Assembly (NCBI GenBank): GCA_937886325.1
Contig: CALABV010000076.1
Span: 1 to 31,878, forward strand
DNA: 31,878 nt
Direction: 5' to 3'
Origin: an uncultured Geobacter sp.
Lineage (GTDB): Bacteria; Desulfobacterota; Desulfuromonadia; Geobacterales; Geobacteraceae
A program made the translations under genes and the position numbers. Position 1 is the first letter of the stretch; each line of letters opens with the position of its first letter. The notes beneath the pieces are model-generated. The model was given only the letters and a program-made list of their open reading frames with translations. It did no database searches and had not been told where the DNA came from. This document shows, piece after piece, positions 14,413 through 23,562 of the stretch.

Positions 14413-17067
14413 ATGAGCGCTCCGGCACATCAGACCATCTACCGCAAGGACTACACTCCGCCCGACTACCTGGTCGATACCATCGAGCTCCGCTTCGAAC
14501 TGGGCGAGGAAACCACCAGGGTCCATTCCCGCATGGCGATGCGGAAAAACCCGGATGCAGCGCCGGGCAGTCCTCCGCTTCACCTGGACGGCCGGCGTTC
14601 CTCCCTGCCGGGCCTGATCCTTGACGGCATGCCCCTCGCAAGCGACCGGTACGCGCTCGACAGCGAAGGGTTGACCATCCCCGATGTTCCGGCCTCCTTC
14701 ATCCTGGAAGTTACCACCGAGATTCGCCCCCGGGACAATACCTACCTGGAAGGGCTGTACCGCTCCGGCGGCATGCTCTGCACCCAGTGCGAGGCAGAGG
14801 GGTTCCGCTCCATCACCTATTTCCCGGATCGCCCCGATGTGCTCTCGGTCTATACCGTGACCATCGTCGCCGACAAGAGCCGTTACCCGGTGCTGCTTTC
14901 CAACGGCAATCCCGTGGGAAGCGGGGCGCTGGACGACGGCCGCCACTATGCCGTCTGGCATGACCCGTTCCCCAAGCCCTGCTACCTCTTCGCCCTGGTG
15001 GCCGGCGACCTGGTCTGCCACGAGGGGAGTTTCACCACCTGCTCCGGACGAGCCGTGACCCTGCGCATATTCGTGGAGGAGAGGAACCGGGACAAGTGCG
15101 GCCATGCCCTCCGCTCCCTGCAAAAGGCCATGCAATGGGACGAGGAGAGGTTCGGCCGGGAATACGACCTGGAACTGTTCATGATCGTGGCGGTGGATGA
15201 TTTCAACATGGGGGCCATGGAGAACAAGGGGCTCAACATCTTCAACTCCCGCTACGTGCTGGCAAGTCCGGAGACTGCCACCGACGACGACTTCCAGGCA
15301 ATCGAGGAGGTTGTCGGGCATGAGTACTTCCATAACTGGACCGGCAACCGGGTCACCTGCCGCGACTGGTTCCAGCTTTCCCTCAAGGAGGGGCTGACAA
15401 TCTTCCGCGACCAGGAATTTTCCGCGGACATGGAGTCGCGGGGCGTGAAGCGAATCAATGACGTGCGTTTCCTGCGGACCTATCAGTTCGCCGAGGACGC
15501 CGGTCCCATGGCCCACCCGGTCCGGCCCGATTCCTACATGGAGATCAACAACTTCTACACCGCGACCGTCTACCGCAAAGGTTCCGAGGTTATCCGCATG
15601 CTGTACACCCTGCTTGGCGAGAAACCGTTTCGCGCGGGAATGGACCTCTACTTTCAGCGCCATGACGGCTCAGCGGCGACGGTGGAGGATTTCGTCCGGG
15701 CCATGGAGGATGCGGGCGGCAGAGACCTCGGGCAGTTCCGCTTCTGGTACGGGCAGGCCGGGACACCACGACTGGAGGCAACCGGCAGTTTCGACCCGGA
15801 GGCCGGAACCTACACCCTGTCCGTCCGACAGTCGTGCCCGCCTACACCGGGCCAGCCGGAAAAGAAGCCGTTTCACCTGCCCCTGGTCATGGGTCTTCTC
15901 GACCGGCAGGGCATGGAACTGCCGTGCACCCTTACGGGAGAGAACGGCGAAGCGCCGACGACCCGCATCCTGGAGATCAGACGCGCCGAGGAAACCTTCG
16001 TCTTCACCGGCCTTGCCTCTCAGCCCGTTCCGGCCCTGCTGCGCGGTTTTTCCGCTCCGGTCAGGCTTTCCTACCCCTACCGTCACGACGACCTTGTGCT
16101 GCTCATGGCCCATGAAAAAGACCCCTTCTGTCGATGGGAGGCGGGGCAGCAGTTGGCCGTCCGGCTCCTCCTCGACCTGGTGGAGGATCTGCAATCAGGG
16201 CGGGAGCCCCGGCTCGATCCGGGATTCGTTGCCGCTTTCCGCGCCACCCTCACATCCGGGGAACGGGACCGGGCCTTTCTGGCCGAGGCCCTGACACTGC
16301 CGTCCGAGTCATACCTGGCCGAACTCCTGGAGGTGGCTGATCCCACCGCAATCCACCGGGCCCGCCAATTCGTCCGGAAAGGGCTTGCGGAGGGGTTGCG
16401 GGCGGAGTTCCTGGCGGTGCGGGAGGAGTGCCGCCGCGCCGCCCCCTATGCCGTGGATGACGGGCGGGCGGGGGAGCGGCGCCTGGCGAATCTCTGCCTC
16501 GCATACCTGATGACCCCGGGGGCGCCGGACATCGTTGAAATCAGCCTTCGCCAGTTTCGTGAGGCCGACAACATGACCGATGTCATGGGCGCGCTCGTCC
16601 CTCTCGCATCCTGCGATTGCCCGGAGCGTCGCGTTGCCCTGGCCGGATTCTACGATAAATGGCGCGACGACCGTCAGGTGGTGGACAAGTGGTTTTCGGT
16701 GCAGGCCTCCTCGACCCTGCCGGATACCCTGGCCGAAGTGACGGATCTCCTTGAACATCCATCCTTCGAGCTGACCAATCCCAACCGCTTCCGCTCCCTG
16801 GTGGGAGTCTTTTCCCAGGCCAATCCGGTGCGGTTCCACGACCCGAGCGGCGCAGGATACCGTTTTTTCGGCGAGCAGCTGCGGCGCCTCATACCGTTCA
16901 ATCCCCAAGTCGCGGCCCGTCTCCTCGCGCCGCTCGTCCGCTGGCGTCGCTACGACCAGGCGCGTCAGGAGATGATGCTCAGGGAGTTGCGCGCTATCAA
17001 GGCATTGCCGGATCTGCCCCGTGATGTGTTCGAGGTGGTGGAGAAAAGCCTGGCCGGCACGGTGTAG
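14413..17067 (+). CDS. pepN: Aminopeptidase N (M1 zinc metallopeptidase)
   Basis: The 884-aa protein matches E. coli-type PepN in length. The substrate-anchoring GAMEN motif is at 267-271, and the zinc site HEYFH is at 303-307 with the third ligand in LKEGLTIF near 326. It removes N-terminal residues from peptides in the cytoplasm. The C-terminal part (about 540-884) is the alpha-helical domain of gamma-proteobacterial-type enzymes. GAGG precedes ATG 14413-14415 by 5 bases. Confidence 0.96.
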   Translation: MSAPAHQTIYRKDYTPPDYLVDTIELRFELGEETTRVHSRMAMRKNPDAAPGSPPLHLDGRRSSLPGLILDGMPLASDRYALDSEGLTIPDVPASFILEVTTEIRPRDNTYLEGLYRSGGMLCTQCEAEGFRSITYFPDRPDVLSVYTVTIVADKSRYPVLLSNGNPVGSGALDDGRHYAVWHDPFPKPCYLFALVAGDLVCHEGSFTTCSGRAVTLRIFVEERNRDKCGHALRSLQKAMQWDEERFGREYDLELFMIVAVDDFNMGAMENKGLNIFNSRYVLASPETATDDDFQAIEEVVGHEYFHNWTGNRVTCRDWFQLSLKEGLTIFRDQEFSADMESRGVKRINDVRFLRTYQFAEDAGPMAHPVRPDSYMEINNFYTATVYRKGSEVIRMLYTLLGEKPFRAGMDLYFQRHDGSAATVEDFVRAMEDAGGRDLGQFRFWYGQAGTPRLEATGSFDPEAGTYTLSVRQSCPPTPGQPEKKPFHLPLVMGLLDRQGMELPCTLTGENGEAPTTRILEIRRAEETFVFTGLASQPVPALLRGFSAPVRLSYPYRHDDLVLLMAHEKDPFCRWEAGQQLAVRLLLDLVEDLQSGREPRLDPGFVAAFRATLTSGERDRAFLAEALTLPSESYLAELLEVADPTAIHRARQFVRKGLAEGLRAEFLAVREECRRAAPYAVDDGRAGERRLANLCLAYLMTPGAPDIVEISLRQFREADNMTDVMGALVPLASCDCPERRVALAGFYDKWRDDRQVVDKWFSVQASSTLPDTLAEVTDLLEHPSFELTNPNRFRSLVGVFSQANPVRFHDPSGAGYRFFGEQLRRLIPFNPQVAARLLAPLVRWRRYDQARQEMMLRELRAIKALPDLPRDVFEVVEKSLAGTV

Positions 17068-17167
17068 AAATGGCAAAGAATAGCCCGAATTCTCCCTGTG
17101 TTCGCATCCTGCCATGCTTTTCATGTCTCGGAAATTTCATCTCCACGATTCTTCCGATTTCGCACGG

Positions 17168-17195
17168 TTGAAAAATGCATGAATCTTACTATCAT
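17168..17195 (+). promoter_or_regulatory. Sigma-70 promoter for the CrtI-like gene
   Basis: TTGAAA (17168-17173) and TATCAT (17190-17195) are 16 bp apart. A small inverted repeat CATGA/TCATG overlaps the -10 box and could bind a regulator. The transcript would have a leader of about 130 nt. Confidence 0.5.
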
Positions 17196-17295
17196 GACTG
17201 ATGAAATCCGGTAGAATCGTTTTACAGATGGCCCGCATTTGAAAACCGGGCGCCAGCGGAGATGGCGGCACGATTGATACAGCCGTAAGAACGGC

Positions 17296-17312
17296 GCCCT
17301 CCGCCGGAGGGC
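17296..17312 (+). repeat. Stable hairpin just upstream of the CrtI-like ribosome binding site
   Basis: GCCCTCC and GGAGGGC pair around a 3-base GCC loop. The hairpin sits in the leader, about 10 bases before the AGGAGG Shine-Dalgarno. It has no T-run. The right arm resembles a Shine-Dalgarno sequence, so it may affect translation, but this is speculative. Confidence 0.4.
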
Positions 17313-17331
17313 AGAGGCAAAGGAGGATGAC

Positions 17332-18819
17332 ATGTCCAAGAAAATCGCGATAATCGGCGCGGGTCCGGGGGGCTTGACCGCCGGCATGATCCTGGCGAGG
17401 CATGGCTATGACGTTGAGATATTTGAGAAAGAGGGTCACGTGGGCGGCAGGAACGCTCCCCTCACGCTCGGCGGCTATACCTTTGATACCGGACCCACAT
17501 TCCTGATGATGAGCTTCATTCTGGAGGAAATCTTCAGCCTGGCGGGGAGAGATGCCGCAAAGTACATGGAAATGGTCAGGCTCGACCCCATGTACCGTCT
17601 CGTGTTCTCGGACATGGAGATATCCCCGTCCAGCGATCACCGGAAGATGGAGCAGGAACTTGCCAGGGTGTTCCCGGGCAGTGAAGAGGGCTACCGGAAA
17701 TTCCTGCAGCGGGAAAAAATCCGCTTCGACAAAATGTATCCCTGCCTGAAGGCGGACTATTCTTCGTTCCGGTCGCTCTTTTCGGCCAACCTGATCAAGG
17801 CTCTCCCCCATCTCTCCCTGGGACGATCCATCTTTGAAAATCTCGGAGAGTATTTCACCCCCGAGAAGCTGAAGCTTTCCTTCACGTTCCAGTCCAAATA
17901 CCTGGGGATGTCGGCCTGGGATTGTCCGGCGGCCTTCACCATCATTCCCTATGTCGAGCACTCCTTCGGCATATACCATGTCATCGGCGGGCTGAATGTC
18001 ATATCGCAGGCCATGGGCAGGGTGTTTGCGGAACAGGGAGGGAAACTGCGCCTGTCAGCGCCGGTCGAACGCATCCTGGTCGAGGACGGGACGGCACGGG
18101 GCGTTGAGCTGGCTGGCGGAGAAAGGGTCTATGCGGACGAGGTGATCATCAATGCCGATTTCGCCTATGCCATGGCCAACCTGACCGGTACCGCCGTTCC
18201 CCGATACTCCCGGGAACGGCTCGATGCCATGGACTATTCCTGTTCCACGTTCATGCTCTATCTGGGGATTGACCACTGCTACGACATCCCCCACCACAAT
18301 GTCTTTTTTGCGGAAGAGTACCGGGAAAACATCGAGAATATCTTCCACAAAGGCCGCCTGTCCGACGATATGTCCTTCTACGTGCAGAACGCCTCGGTAA
18401 CGGATCCGACGCTGGCGCCGGCAGGCCATTCAACCATCTATGTGCTGGTCCCGGTTCCGAACCTGTCGTTTCCTATTCCCTGGGAGGTAGAAAAGGAGCG
18501 GTATGCGGAAAAGGTGCTGACGGCTCTCGAGTCGCGGGCCGGGCTCACCGGGCTGCGTTCCCGTATCAAGGTCAGAAAAATCACGACTCCGGAGGATTGG
18601 CGGGACAGCTACCATGTGTACAAGGGAGCGACGTTCAATCTTGCTCACACGCTGGGCCAGATGTTGTATTTCCGTCCCCACAACGAATTCGAGGGGCTGA
18701 GGAACTGTTATCTGGTGGGCGGGGGGACCCATCCCGGGAGCGGGCTGCCCACCATCTACGAGTCGGGACGGATTTCGGCTCACATGATTCTGGCAAAACA
18801 CGCGGCAGGAAAGAAATGA
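17332..18819 (+). CDS. CrtI-like FAD-dependent desaturase/oxidoreductase (phytoene desaturase family)
   Basis: The 495-aa protein starts with a dinucleotide-binding fold (KKIAIIGAGPGGLTAG, G9-x-G-x-x-G) and the family continuation FEKEGHVGGR. It ends with the CrtI-type C-terminal FAD segment GGGTHPGSGLPTIYESGR. CrtI enzymes desaturate, isomerise or oxidise carotenoid-like isoprenoids. No crtB or other carotenoid gene is in the window, so the substrate is open; an oxidase or ketolase of the same family is possible. Its stop overlaps the next start (ATGA), so the DUF2141 protein is translationally coupled. Confidence 0.85.
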   Translation: MSKKIAIIGAGPGGLTAGMILARHGYDVEIFEKEGHVGGRNAPLTLGGYTFDTGPTFLMMSFILEEIFSLAGRDAAKYMEMVRLDPMYRLVFSDMEISPSSDHRKMEQELARVFPGSEEGYRKFLQREKIRFDKMYPCLKADYSSFRSLFSANLIKALPHLSLGRSIFENLGEYFTPEKLKLSFTFQSKYLGMSAWDCPAAFTIIPYVEHSFGIYHVIGGLNVISQAMGRVFAEQGGKLRLSAPVERILVEDGTARGVELAGGERVYADEVIINADFAYAMANLTGTAVPRYSRERLDAMDYSCSTFMLYLGIDHCYDIPHHNVFFAEEYRENIENIFHKGRLSDDMSFYVQNASVTDPTLAPAGHSTIYVLVPVPNLSFPIPWEVEKERYAEKVLTALESRAGLTGLRSRIKVRKITTPEDWRDSYHVYKGATFNLAHTLGQMLYFRPHNEFEGLRNCYLVGGGTHPGSGLPTIYESGRISAHMILAKHAAGKK

Positions 18820-19322
18820 GCCGGATACGGCGGTTCGCGTTCATTGTGAAAGCCGTGGCGGCGGTTGCGCTGCTTGCTCCGTCGTTTCTCTGCGCCCAGG
18901 GAGAACGGGGCGCCATCGTGGTCGAGATAACGGGGTTCAGGAATTCCCACGGCAAGGCCGGCGTACTGCTGTTTTCCCGGGAAAAGGGTTTTCCCGCGGA
19001 TCACCGGCAGGCCCTGGAATCTCGGTTCGCGGAAATAGTGGGCAACGCATGCCGGGTAACGCTGGAGGATATCCCGTACGGGAATTATGCGGTAAGCGTG
19101 TTCCACGACGAGAATGGCGACGGAGCGTTGCAGCTGAGCATGTTCGGCATCCCCCGGGAGGGCGTCGGGGCGTCGCGCAACCCGGCCATGCGGTTCGGCC
19201 CGCCCAGGTTCAGGGATGCGCGCTTTACCCTGGATTCACATGAACACCGGCTTGCCATTTCCATGAGGTATCCGGGGAAACGGCCAGAGCCGGACACTGG
19301 GGACGGCGGGGCGGGAAAGTAG
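18816..19322 (+). CDS. DUF2141 family exported protein
   Basis: The 168-aa protein has a signal peptide (hydrophobic stretch about 10-26 ending SFLCAQ) and a DUF2141 body: IVVEITGFRNSHGKAGVLLFS, DIPYGNYAVSVFHDENGDG and the FGIPREGVGASRNPAM region. The body probably forms a periplasmic beta-sandwich. Function is unknown, though DUF2141 genes are often found near carotenoid genes, consistent with its coupling to the CrtI-like gene. The ATGA overlap fixes the start; a longer frame inside the crtI-like gene is rejected. Confidence 0.8.
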   Translation: MSRIRRFAFIVKAVAAVALLAPSFLCAQGERGAIVVEITGFRNSHGKAGVLLFSREKGFPADHRQALESRFAEIVGNACRVTLEDIPYGNYAVSVFHDENGDGALQLSMFGIPREGVGASRNPAMRFGPPRFRDARFTLDSHEHRLAISMRYPGKRPEPDTGDGGAGK

Positions 19323-19356
19323 ATAACAGACCTCTATTTCCAAGGGTGATTCTTCC

Positions 19357-20592
19357 ATGAAAAAAACTTTGCCGCCATTTCTGAAGTCCTATGGTTTTTC
19401 CATCCTTCTGATTATCTCGATTATTGTCGGCGCCGTTCTCGGCATCCTCCTTCAAAAGGATGCCGCGGTACTCAAGCCGCTGGGCGACATATTCCTGAAT
19501 CTGCTCTTCACCGTGATTGTCCCGCTGGTGTTCTTTTCCATCTCCTCAGCGGTCGCCTCCATGAACAATGTCGGGCGCCTGGGCAGGATCCTTTCCGTGA
19601 TGGTACTGATATTCGTCGCAACGGGCCTCATCGCGTCGACGGTCATGATCGCCGCGGTCGTCCTCTATCCCCCTGCCGCCGGTGTGAACATCCCCCTTCC
19701 CGTGACGGCCGATGTTCACAACCTCAAGGTGTCCGAGCACATCGTCCGGGCATTCACCGTCTCCGACTTTCCTCACCTTTTGTCCAAGAACAACATGCTT
19801 GCCCTGATTGTCTTCTCTATCCTGACCGGTCTCGCCACGTCCGCCGCGGGAGAAAAAGGGAGGGCGTTCGCCGCGTTCCTGGCCTCGGCCAACGAGGTCG
19901 TGATGAAGCTGATCTCCTTCATCATGTTGTACGCGCCGATCGGCCTGTGCGCATACTTCGCTTACCTGGTCGGCTCTTTCGGCCCCGAGCTTCTCGGCTC
20001 GTACGCCCGCGCAATGACGCTCTACTATCCGACGGCCTTTGCATATTACATCCTTGCCTTTTCCCTGTATGCCTTCCTTGCCGGCCGCGCAGCCGGTGTG
20101 AAGAAGTTCTGGCGCGCAATCATCCCGCCGTCGCTTACGGCACTCGCCACCGGCAGTTCGATGGCGACGATCCCCTCCAATCTCCAGGCGGCGGATTCCA
20201 TCGGCGTGCCCAGGGATATCAGTGAAGTGGTCATTCCCATCGGAGCGACCATCCACATGGAGGGATCGTGCCTGGCCGCGGTCTTGAAGATTGCCTTTCT
20301 CTTCGGAGTATTCCAGATGCCCTTTACCGGAATCGAGCCGATTCTGACCGCCCTGGGGATTGCCCTCCTGACCGGCGTGGTGGTGAGCGGCATCCCCGGC
20401 GGAGGCACCATCGGCGAGTTGCTGATCCTGTCCCTGTACGGTTTTCCCCCTGAAGCGTTTCCCCTGATCACGATGGTCGGCACGCTGGTGGATGCGCCCG
20501 CTACCATGCTCAACGCCGTCGGCGACAATGTGTCCAGCATGATGGTTGCCCGCGTGCTGGGAGGCAGGGGATGGATGGAGGAAGCTCAATAA
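19357..20592 (+). CDS. Dicarboxylate/amino acid:cation symporter (GltP/DctA family)
   Basis: The 411-aa polytopic membrane protein has the family core: serine-rich GSSMATIPSNLQAA hairpin region, IPIGATIHMEGSC in transmembrane segment 7, and GIPGGGTIGELL followed by MVGTLVDAPATMLNAVGDN. These form the substrate and sodium/proton sites in glutamate and C4-dicarboxylate carriers. The substrate cannot be decided from sequence; glutamate, aspartate or fumarate-type acids are candidates. An AAGGGTG site lies 8 bases before the ATG. Confidence 0.92.
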   Translation: MKKTLPPFLKSYGFSILLIISIIVGAVLGILLQKDAAVLKPLGDIFLNLLFTVIVPLVFFSISSAVASMNNVGRLGRILSVMVLIFVATGLIASTVMIAAVVLYPPAAGVNIPLPVTADVHNLKVSEHIVRAFTVSDFPHLLSKNNMLALIVFSILTGLATSAAGEKGRAFAAFLASANEVVMKLISFIMLYAPIGLCAYFAYLVGSFGPELLGSYARAMTLYYPTAFAYYILAFSLYAFLAGRAAGVKKFWRAIIPPSLTALATGSSMATIPSNLQAADSIGVPRDISEVVIPIGATIHMEGSCLAAVLKIAFLFGVFQMPFTGIEPILTALGIALLTGVVVSGIPGGGTIGELLILSLYGFPPEAFPLITMVGTLVDAPATMLNAVGDNVSSMMVARVLGGRGWMEEAQ

Positions 20593-20689
20593 TCGCCGCA
20601 CCACGATTCCTTCGCGGAAGAATCCGGTATACACATACAGAGGTGAAATGGAGGAGAGGCCTGGTGAAAGGAAAGGTGACGGTGTAGTC

Positions 20690-23428
20690 ATGAAAAATAC
20701 CCATAGCCCCCCGGTCAGCGCGGCAGCACTGCGGATCGTCGCTATATATGCGATGGTTGCGGCATTGTGGATATATCTTTCGGACACTGTCGTGGGCCTT
20801 CTCACAAACGACCCGGCCATCCTCTACCGTATTGCCGTTGTAAAAGGGTTCCTGTTCATCCTGGTGACCGGGGTTATCCTGTATCTGCTTATCTCCCGCT
20901 TCATCACCGATCAAAAGAAGGCGGAAGGGGCACGGGAAGCCACGATTGAGCTGCTGCGAATCTGTAACAGGGCCGTCGACCTGAAGGAGCTGATGAGCGA
21001 CCTGATGCTGTATTTGCAGCGGTTCACGGGGTGCGAGGCCGTTGGTGTCAGATTGCAGGAAGGGTATGATTTCCCCTATTACGAAACACGCGGCTTTCCC
21101 GTGGAATTCGTGGAAGTGGAGAACTGCCTCTGCGCCCACGACCAGGCCGGAGAACTGGTCCGAGATTCCGTGGGCCATCCCGCATTGCATTGCATGTGCG
21201 GAAATGTCCTCTGCGGGCGTTTCGACCCGTCAAAGCCTTTCTTTACACAGCACGGAAGTTTCTGGACAAACTGCACCTCGCAACTGCTGGCAACCACGAC
21301 GGATGAAGACCGGCAGGCAAGGACGCGCAACCGCTGCAACGGAGAAGGGTATGAGTCGGTGGCGCTCATTCCGTTGCGGGTGCATGACCAGACTATTGGC
21401 CTGTTCCAGTTCAACGACAAACGCCGGGACCGCTTCACCGTCGAAAAAATGGCCCTGCTGGAGGATCTGGTTGACTACGTGGCAATCGCCATGGCGAAAT
21501 TCAGGGTCGACGACGCCCTGATGGAGGCGTGCCAGTTCGGTCAGCAGGTCATCAACAGCGTTGACGAGGGCGTTGTCGTCCTGGACCGGGGGTTGCGCTA
21601 CCAGGTCTGGAACCCGTACATGGAACAGCTGTCCGGCGTGCGGGCTTCCGAGATAATGGGCAGGCATCTGCCGGAACCCTTCCCCATTTTCAGGGAACTC
21701 GGCATTGTGCAGAGAGCCGAAGCGACACTGTCCGGCAGCAGGCCCGCTTCCATCGATATGCGGATTCCTTTCCACCGGTTCGACTCTTCAGACTGGATAA
21801 CGGTGATGCATTCCCCCCTCCGGAACACGAAGGACGACATTATCGGCGTGATCCTGACAATGCGTGACATAACCGACCGCAGAAAGGCTCAGGAGGAGCT
21901 GCTGGAAGCATCTCACCGGCTTCGGCTCGCCGTTGATTCGGGACGGTTGGGCATCTGGGACAGGGATTTGATGACGGACAGAGTGATCTGGGACGATCGG
22001 ATGTTCGAAATATACGGAATGGACAGGGACTCGTTCACCGGCTGTTTTGACGCATGGCTGAAGAGGATTCACCCGGATGATTGCGCGGCGGCGCTGGAAG
22101 CAAATCTGGCCGCAATCCGCGGCGAGAGGGACTATGAAACCGAATTCCGCGTCATGCATCCCCATGGGACCGTAAAGAACATCAAGGCCTGCGGTATCGT
22201 AATCAGAAACGAAAACGGCGAAGCCGAACGGATGATCGGCCTCAACCAGGATATCACGGACCAGAAACTCCTGGAGGAACAACTCCGCCAGTCCCAGAAA
22301 ATGGAGGCAATCGGGCAGCTTGCCGGAGGGATTGCCCATGATTTCAACAATATCCTGACGGTAATTTACGGATATTGCCATATGATGAAGGCCGGCACGG
22401 AAAACCAGCCGGCCCTCAGATCAGGCGTAGACCAGATTCACGGGGCAGCGGAAAGGGCCGCCAAGCTGACCGGGAGCCTGCTCGCCTTCAGCAGGAAACA
22501 GGTTATGAGTCTGAAGTCTATCAACCTGAATGACCATATCCTGAATATCGGCGCGTTGCTTGCCAGGATTATCGGTGAGGACATCCGGTTGAAGACGGAA
22601 TTCCGGGCGAATCCCCTGATGATATATGCTGACGGAGGTCAGATAGAACAGGTTCTGATGAACCTTGCGGCCAATGCCAGGGACGCGATGCCCAGGGGAG
22701 GAGTGCTGACCATCGAGACGGGGGTCGAGGTTATCCGGGAAGACTTTGTCCATGCGCACGGTTCCGGATCACCGGGCAGGTATGTCGTTCTATCGGTATC
22801 CGATACCGGCGAAGGCATGGATGCCGATACGGTACGGAAAATCTTCGAACCGTTTTTCACAACCAAAGGGGTGGGAAAGGGTACCGGCCTGGGGCTTTCG
22901 ATAGTATACGGGGTCGTCAAGCAGCATAACGGTTTTATTGACGTCCGCAGTGAACCGGACAAAGGCACGACATTCAGAATCTACCTCCCACTTGATACGG
23001 AAGAACATGCGGACGATGAAGAAAGGGTTGACCCGGAGTATCCCCGGATGGGCACTGAAACGGTGCTGGTGGCGGAGGATGATGCTTCCATCCGGCAACT
23101 CGCGGATTCCGTCCTGAGAAAATTCGGGTACGACGTGCTGCTTGCCCGTAACGGCGCTGATGCTGTCGAGAAATTCACGGCAAACAGCGGGAAGATCGAA
23201 CTGATCGTCATGGACATGATCATGCCGTCAAAAAGCGGCAAAGAGGCCCATGAGGAAATCAGAAGGCTCGGGCATGATGTGAAAGTCCTGTTCATGAGCG
23301 GGTACAGCACCGATCTGCTTGCATCCAAGGGAGTTCTGGAAGAGGGGGACGAGATTCTCATGAAACCCTTCCAGCCTCTGGAACTGGTCCGGAAGGTGCG
23401 ATTCATGCTAGACCGGAAAAGGCGATAA
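20690..23428 (+). CDS. Hybrid sensor histidine kinase: 2 TM, Cys-rich GAF, PAS-PAS, kinase, receiver
   Basis: The 912-aa protein has two membrane helices (about 12-31 and 46-69) with almost no periplasmic loop, so sensing is probably cytoplasmic. A GAF-like domain (about 85-275) contains C146, C148, C168, C170, C175, C195 and C216, a cluster suited to a metal or heme/redox centre. Two PAS domains follow (about 280-400 and 405-530), then H550 in GGIAHDFNNIL, an ATPase domain, and a receiver with D842 (VMDMIMP). The start at 20690 has AAGGTGA ahead; an ATG at 20648 in the same frame is the alternative. The frame overlaps the symporter end only if the longer form is used. Confidence 0.92.
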   Translation: MKNTHSPPVSAAALRIVAIYAMVAALWIYLSDTVVGLLTNDPAILYRIAVVKGFLFILVTGVILYLLISRFITDQKKAEGAREATIELLRICNRAVDLKELMSDLMLYLQRFTGCEAVGVRLQEGYDFPYYETRGFPVEFVEVENCLCAHDQAGELVRDSVGHPALHCMCGNVLCGRFDPSKPFFTQHGSFWTNCTSQLLATTTDEDRQARTRNRCNGEGYESVALIPLRVHDQTIGLFQFNDKRRDRFTVEKMALLEDLVDYVAIAMAKFRVDDALMEACQFGQQVINSVDEGVVVLDRGLRYQVWNPYMEQLSGVRASEIMGRHLPEPFPIFRELGIVQRAEATLSGSRPASIDMRIPFHRFDSSDWITVMHSPLRNTKDDIIGVILTMRDITDRRKAQEELLEASHRLRLAVDSGRLGIWDRDLMTDRVIWDDRMFEIYGMDRDSFTGCFDAWLKRIHPDDCAAALEANLAAIRGERDYETEFRVMHPHGTVKNIKACGIVIRNENGEAERMIGLNQDITDQKLLEEQLRQSQKMEAIGQLAGGIAHDFNNILTVIYGYCHMMKAGTENQPALRSGVDQIHGAAERAAKLTGSLLAFSRKQVMSLKSINLNDHILNIGALLARIIGEDIRLKTEFRANPLMIYADGGQIEQVLMNLAANARDAMPRGGVLTIETGVEVIREDFVHAHGSGSPGRYVVLSVSDTGEGMDADTVRKIFEPFFTTKGVGKGTGLGLSIVYGVVKQHNGFIDVRSEPDKGTTFRIYLPLDTEEHADDEERVDPEYPRMGTETVLVAEDDASIRQLADSVLRKFGYDVLLARNGADAVEKFTANSGKIELIVMDMIMPSKSGKEAHEEIRRLGHDVKVLFMSGYSTDLLASKGVLEEGDEILMKPFQPLELVRKVRFMLDRKRR

Positions 23429-23562
23429 CGCGTCGCCACCGGATGACCGGGGAGATTGCGTCCAGCCGCGCAACTCCCGTGAACAGGCAACCGAATCCGG
23501 CGGCTCTCAGTGAACGAAAGACGACTCCAACCGACTAATCAAGGATTTGAAAGGATGCTGCC

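Noticed and set aside
14323..15663. Antisense open frame (446 codons) over pepN
   Set aside because: Shadow of the GAMEN/HExxH aminopeptidase and includes the ppiC-pepN terminator.
19546..20820. Antisense open frame (424 codons) over the symporter
   Set aside because: Low-complexity, charged product mirroring a membrane protein; no domain.
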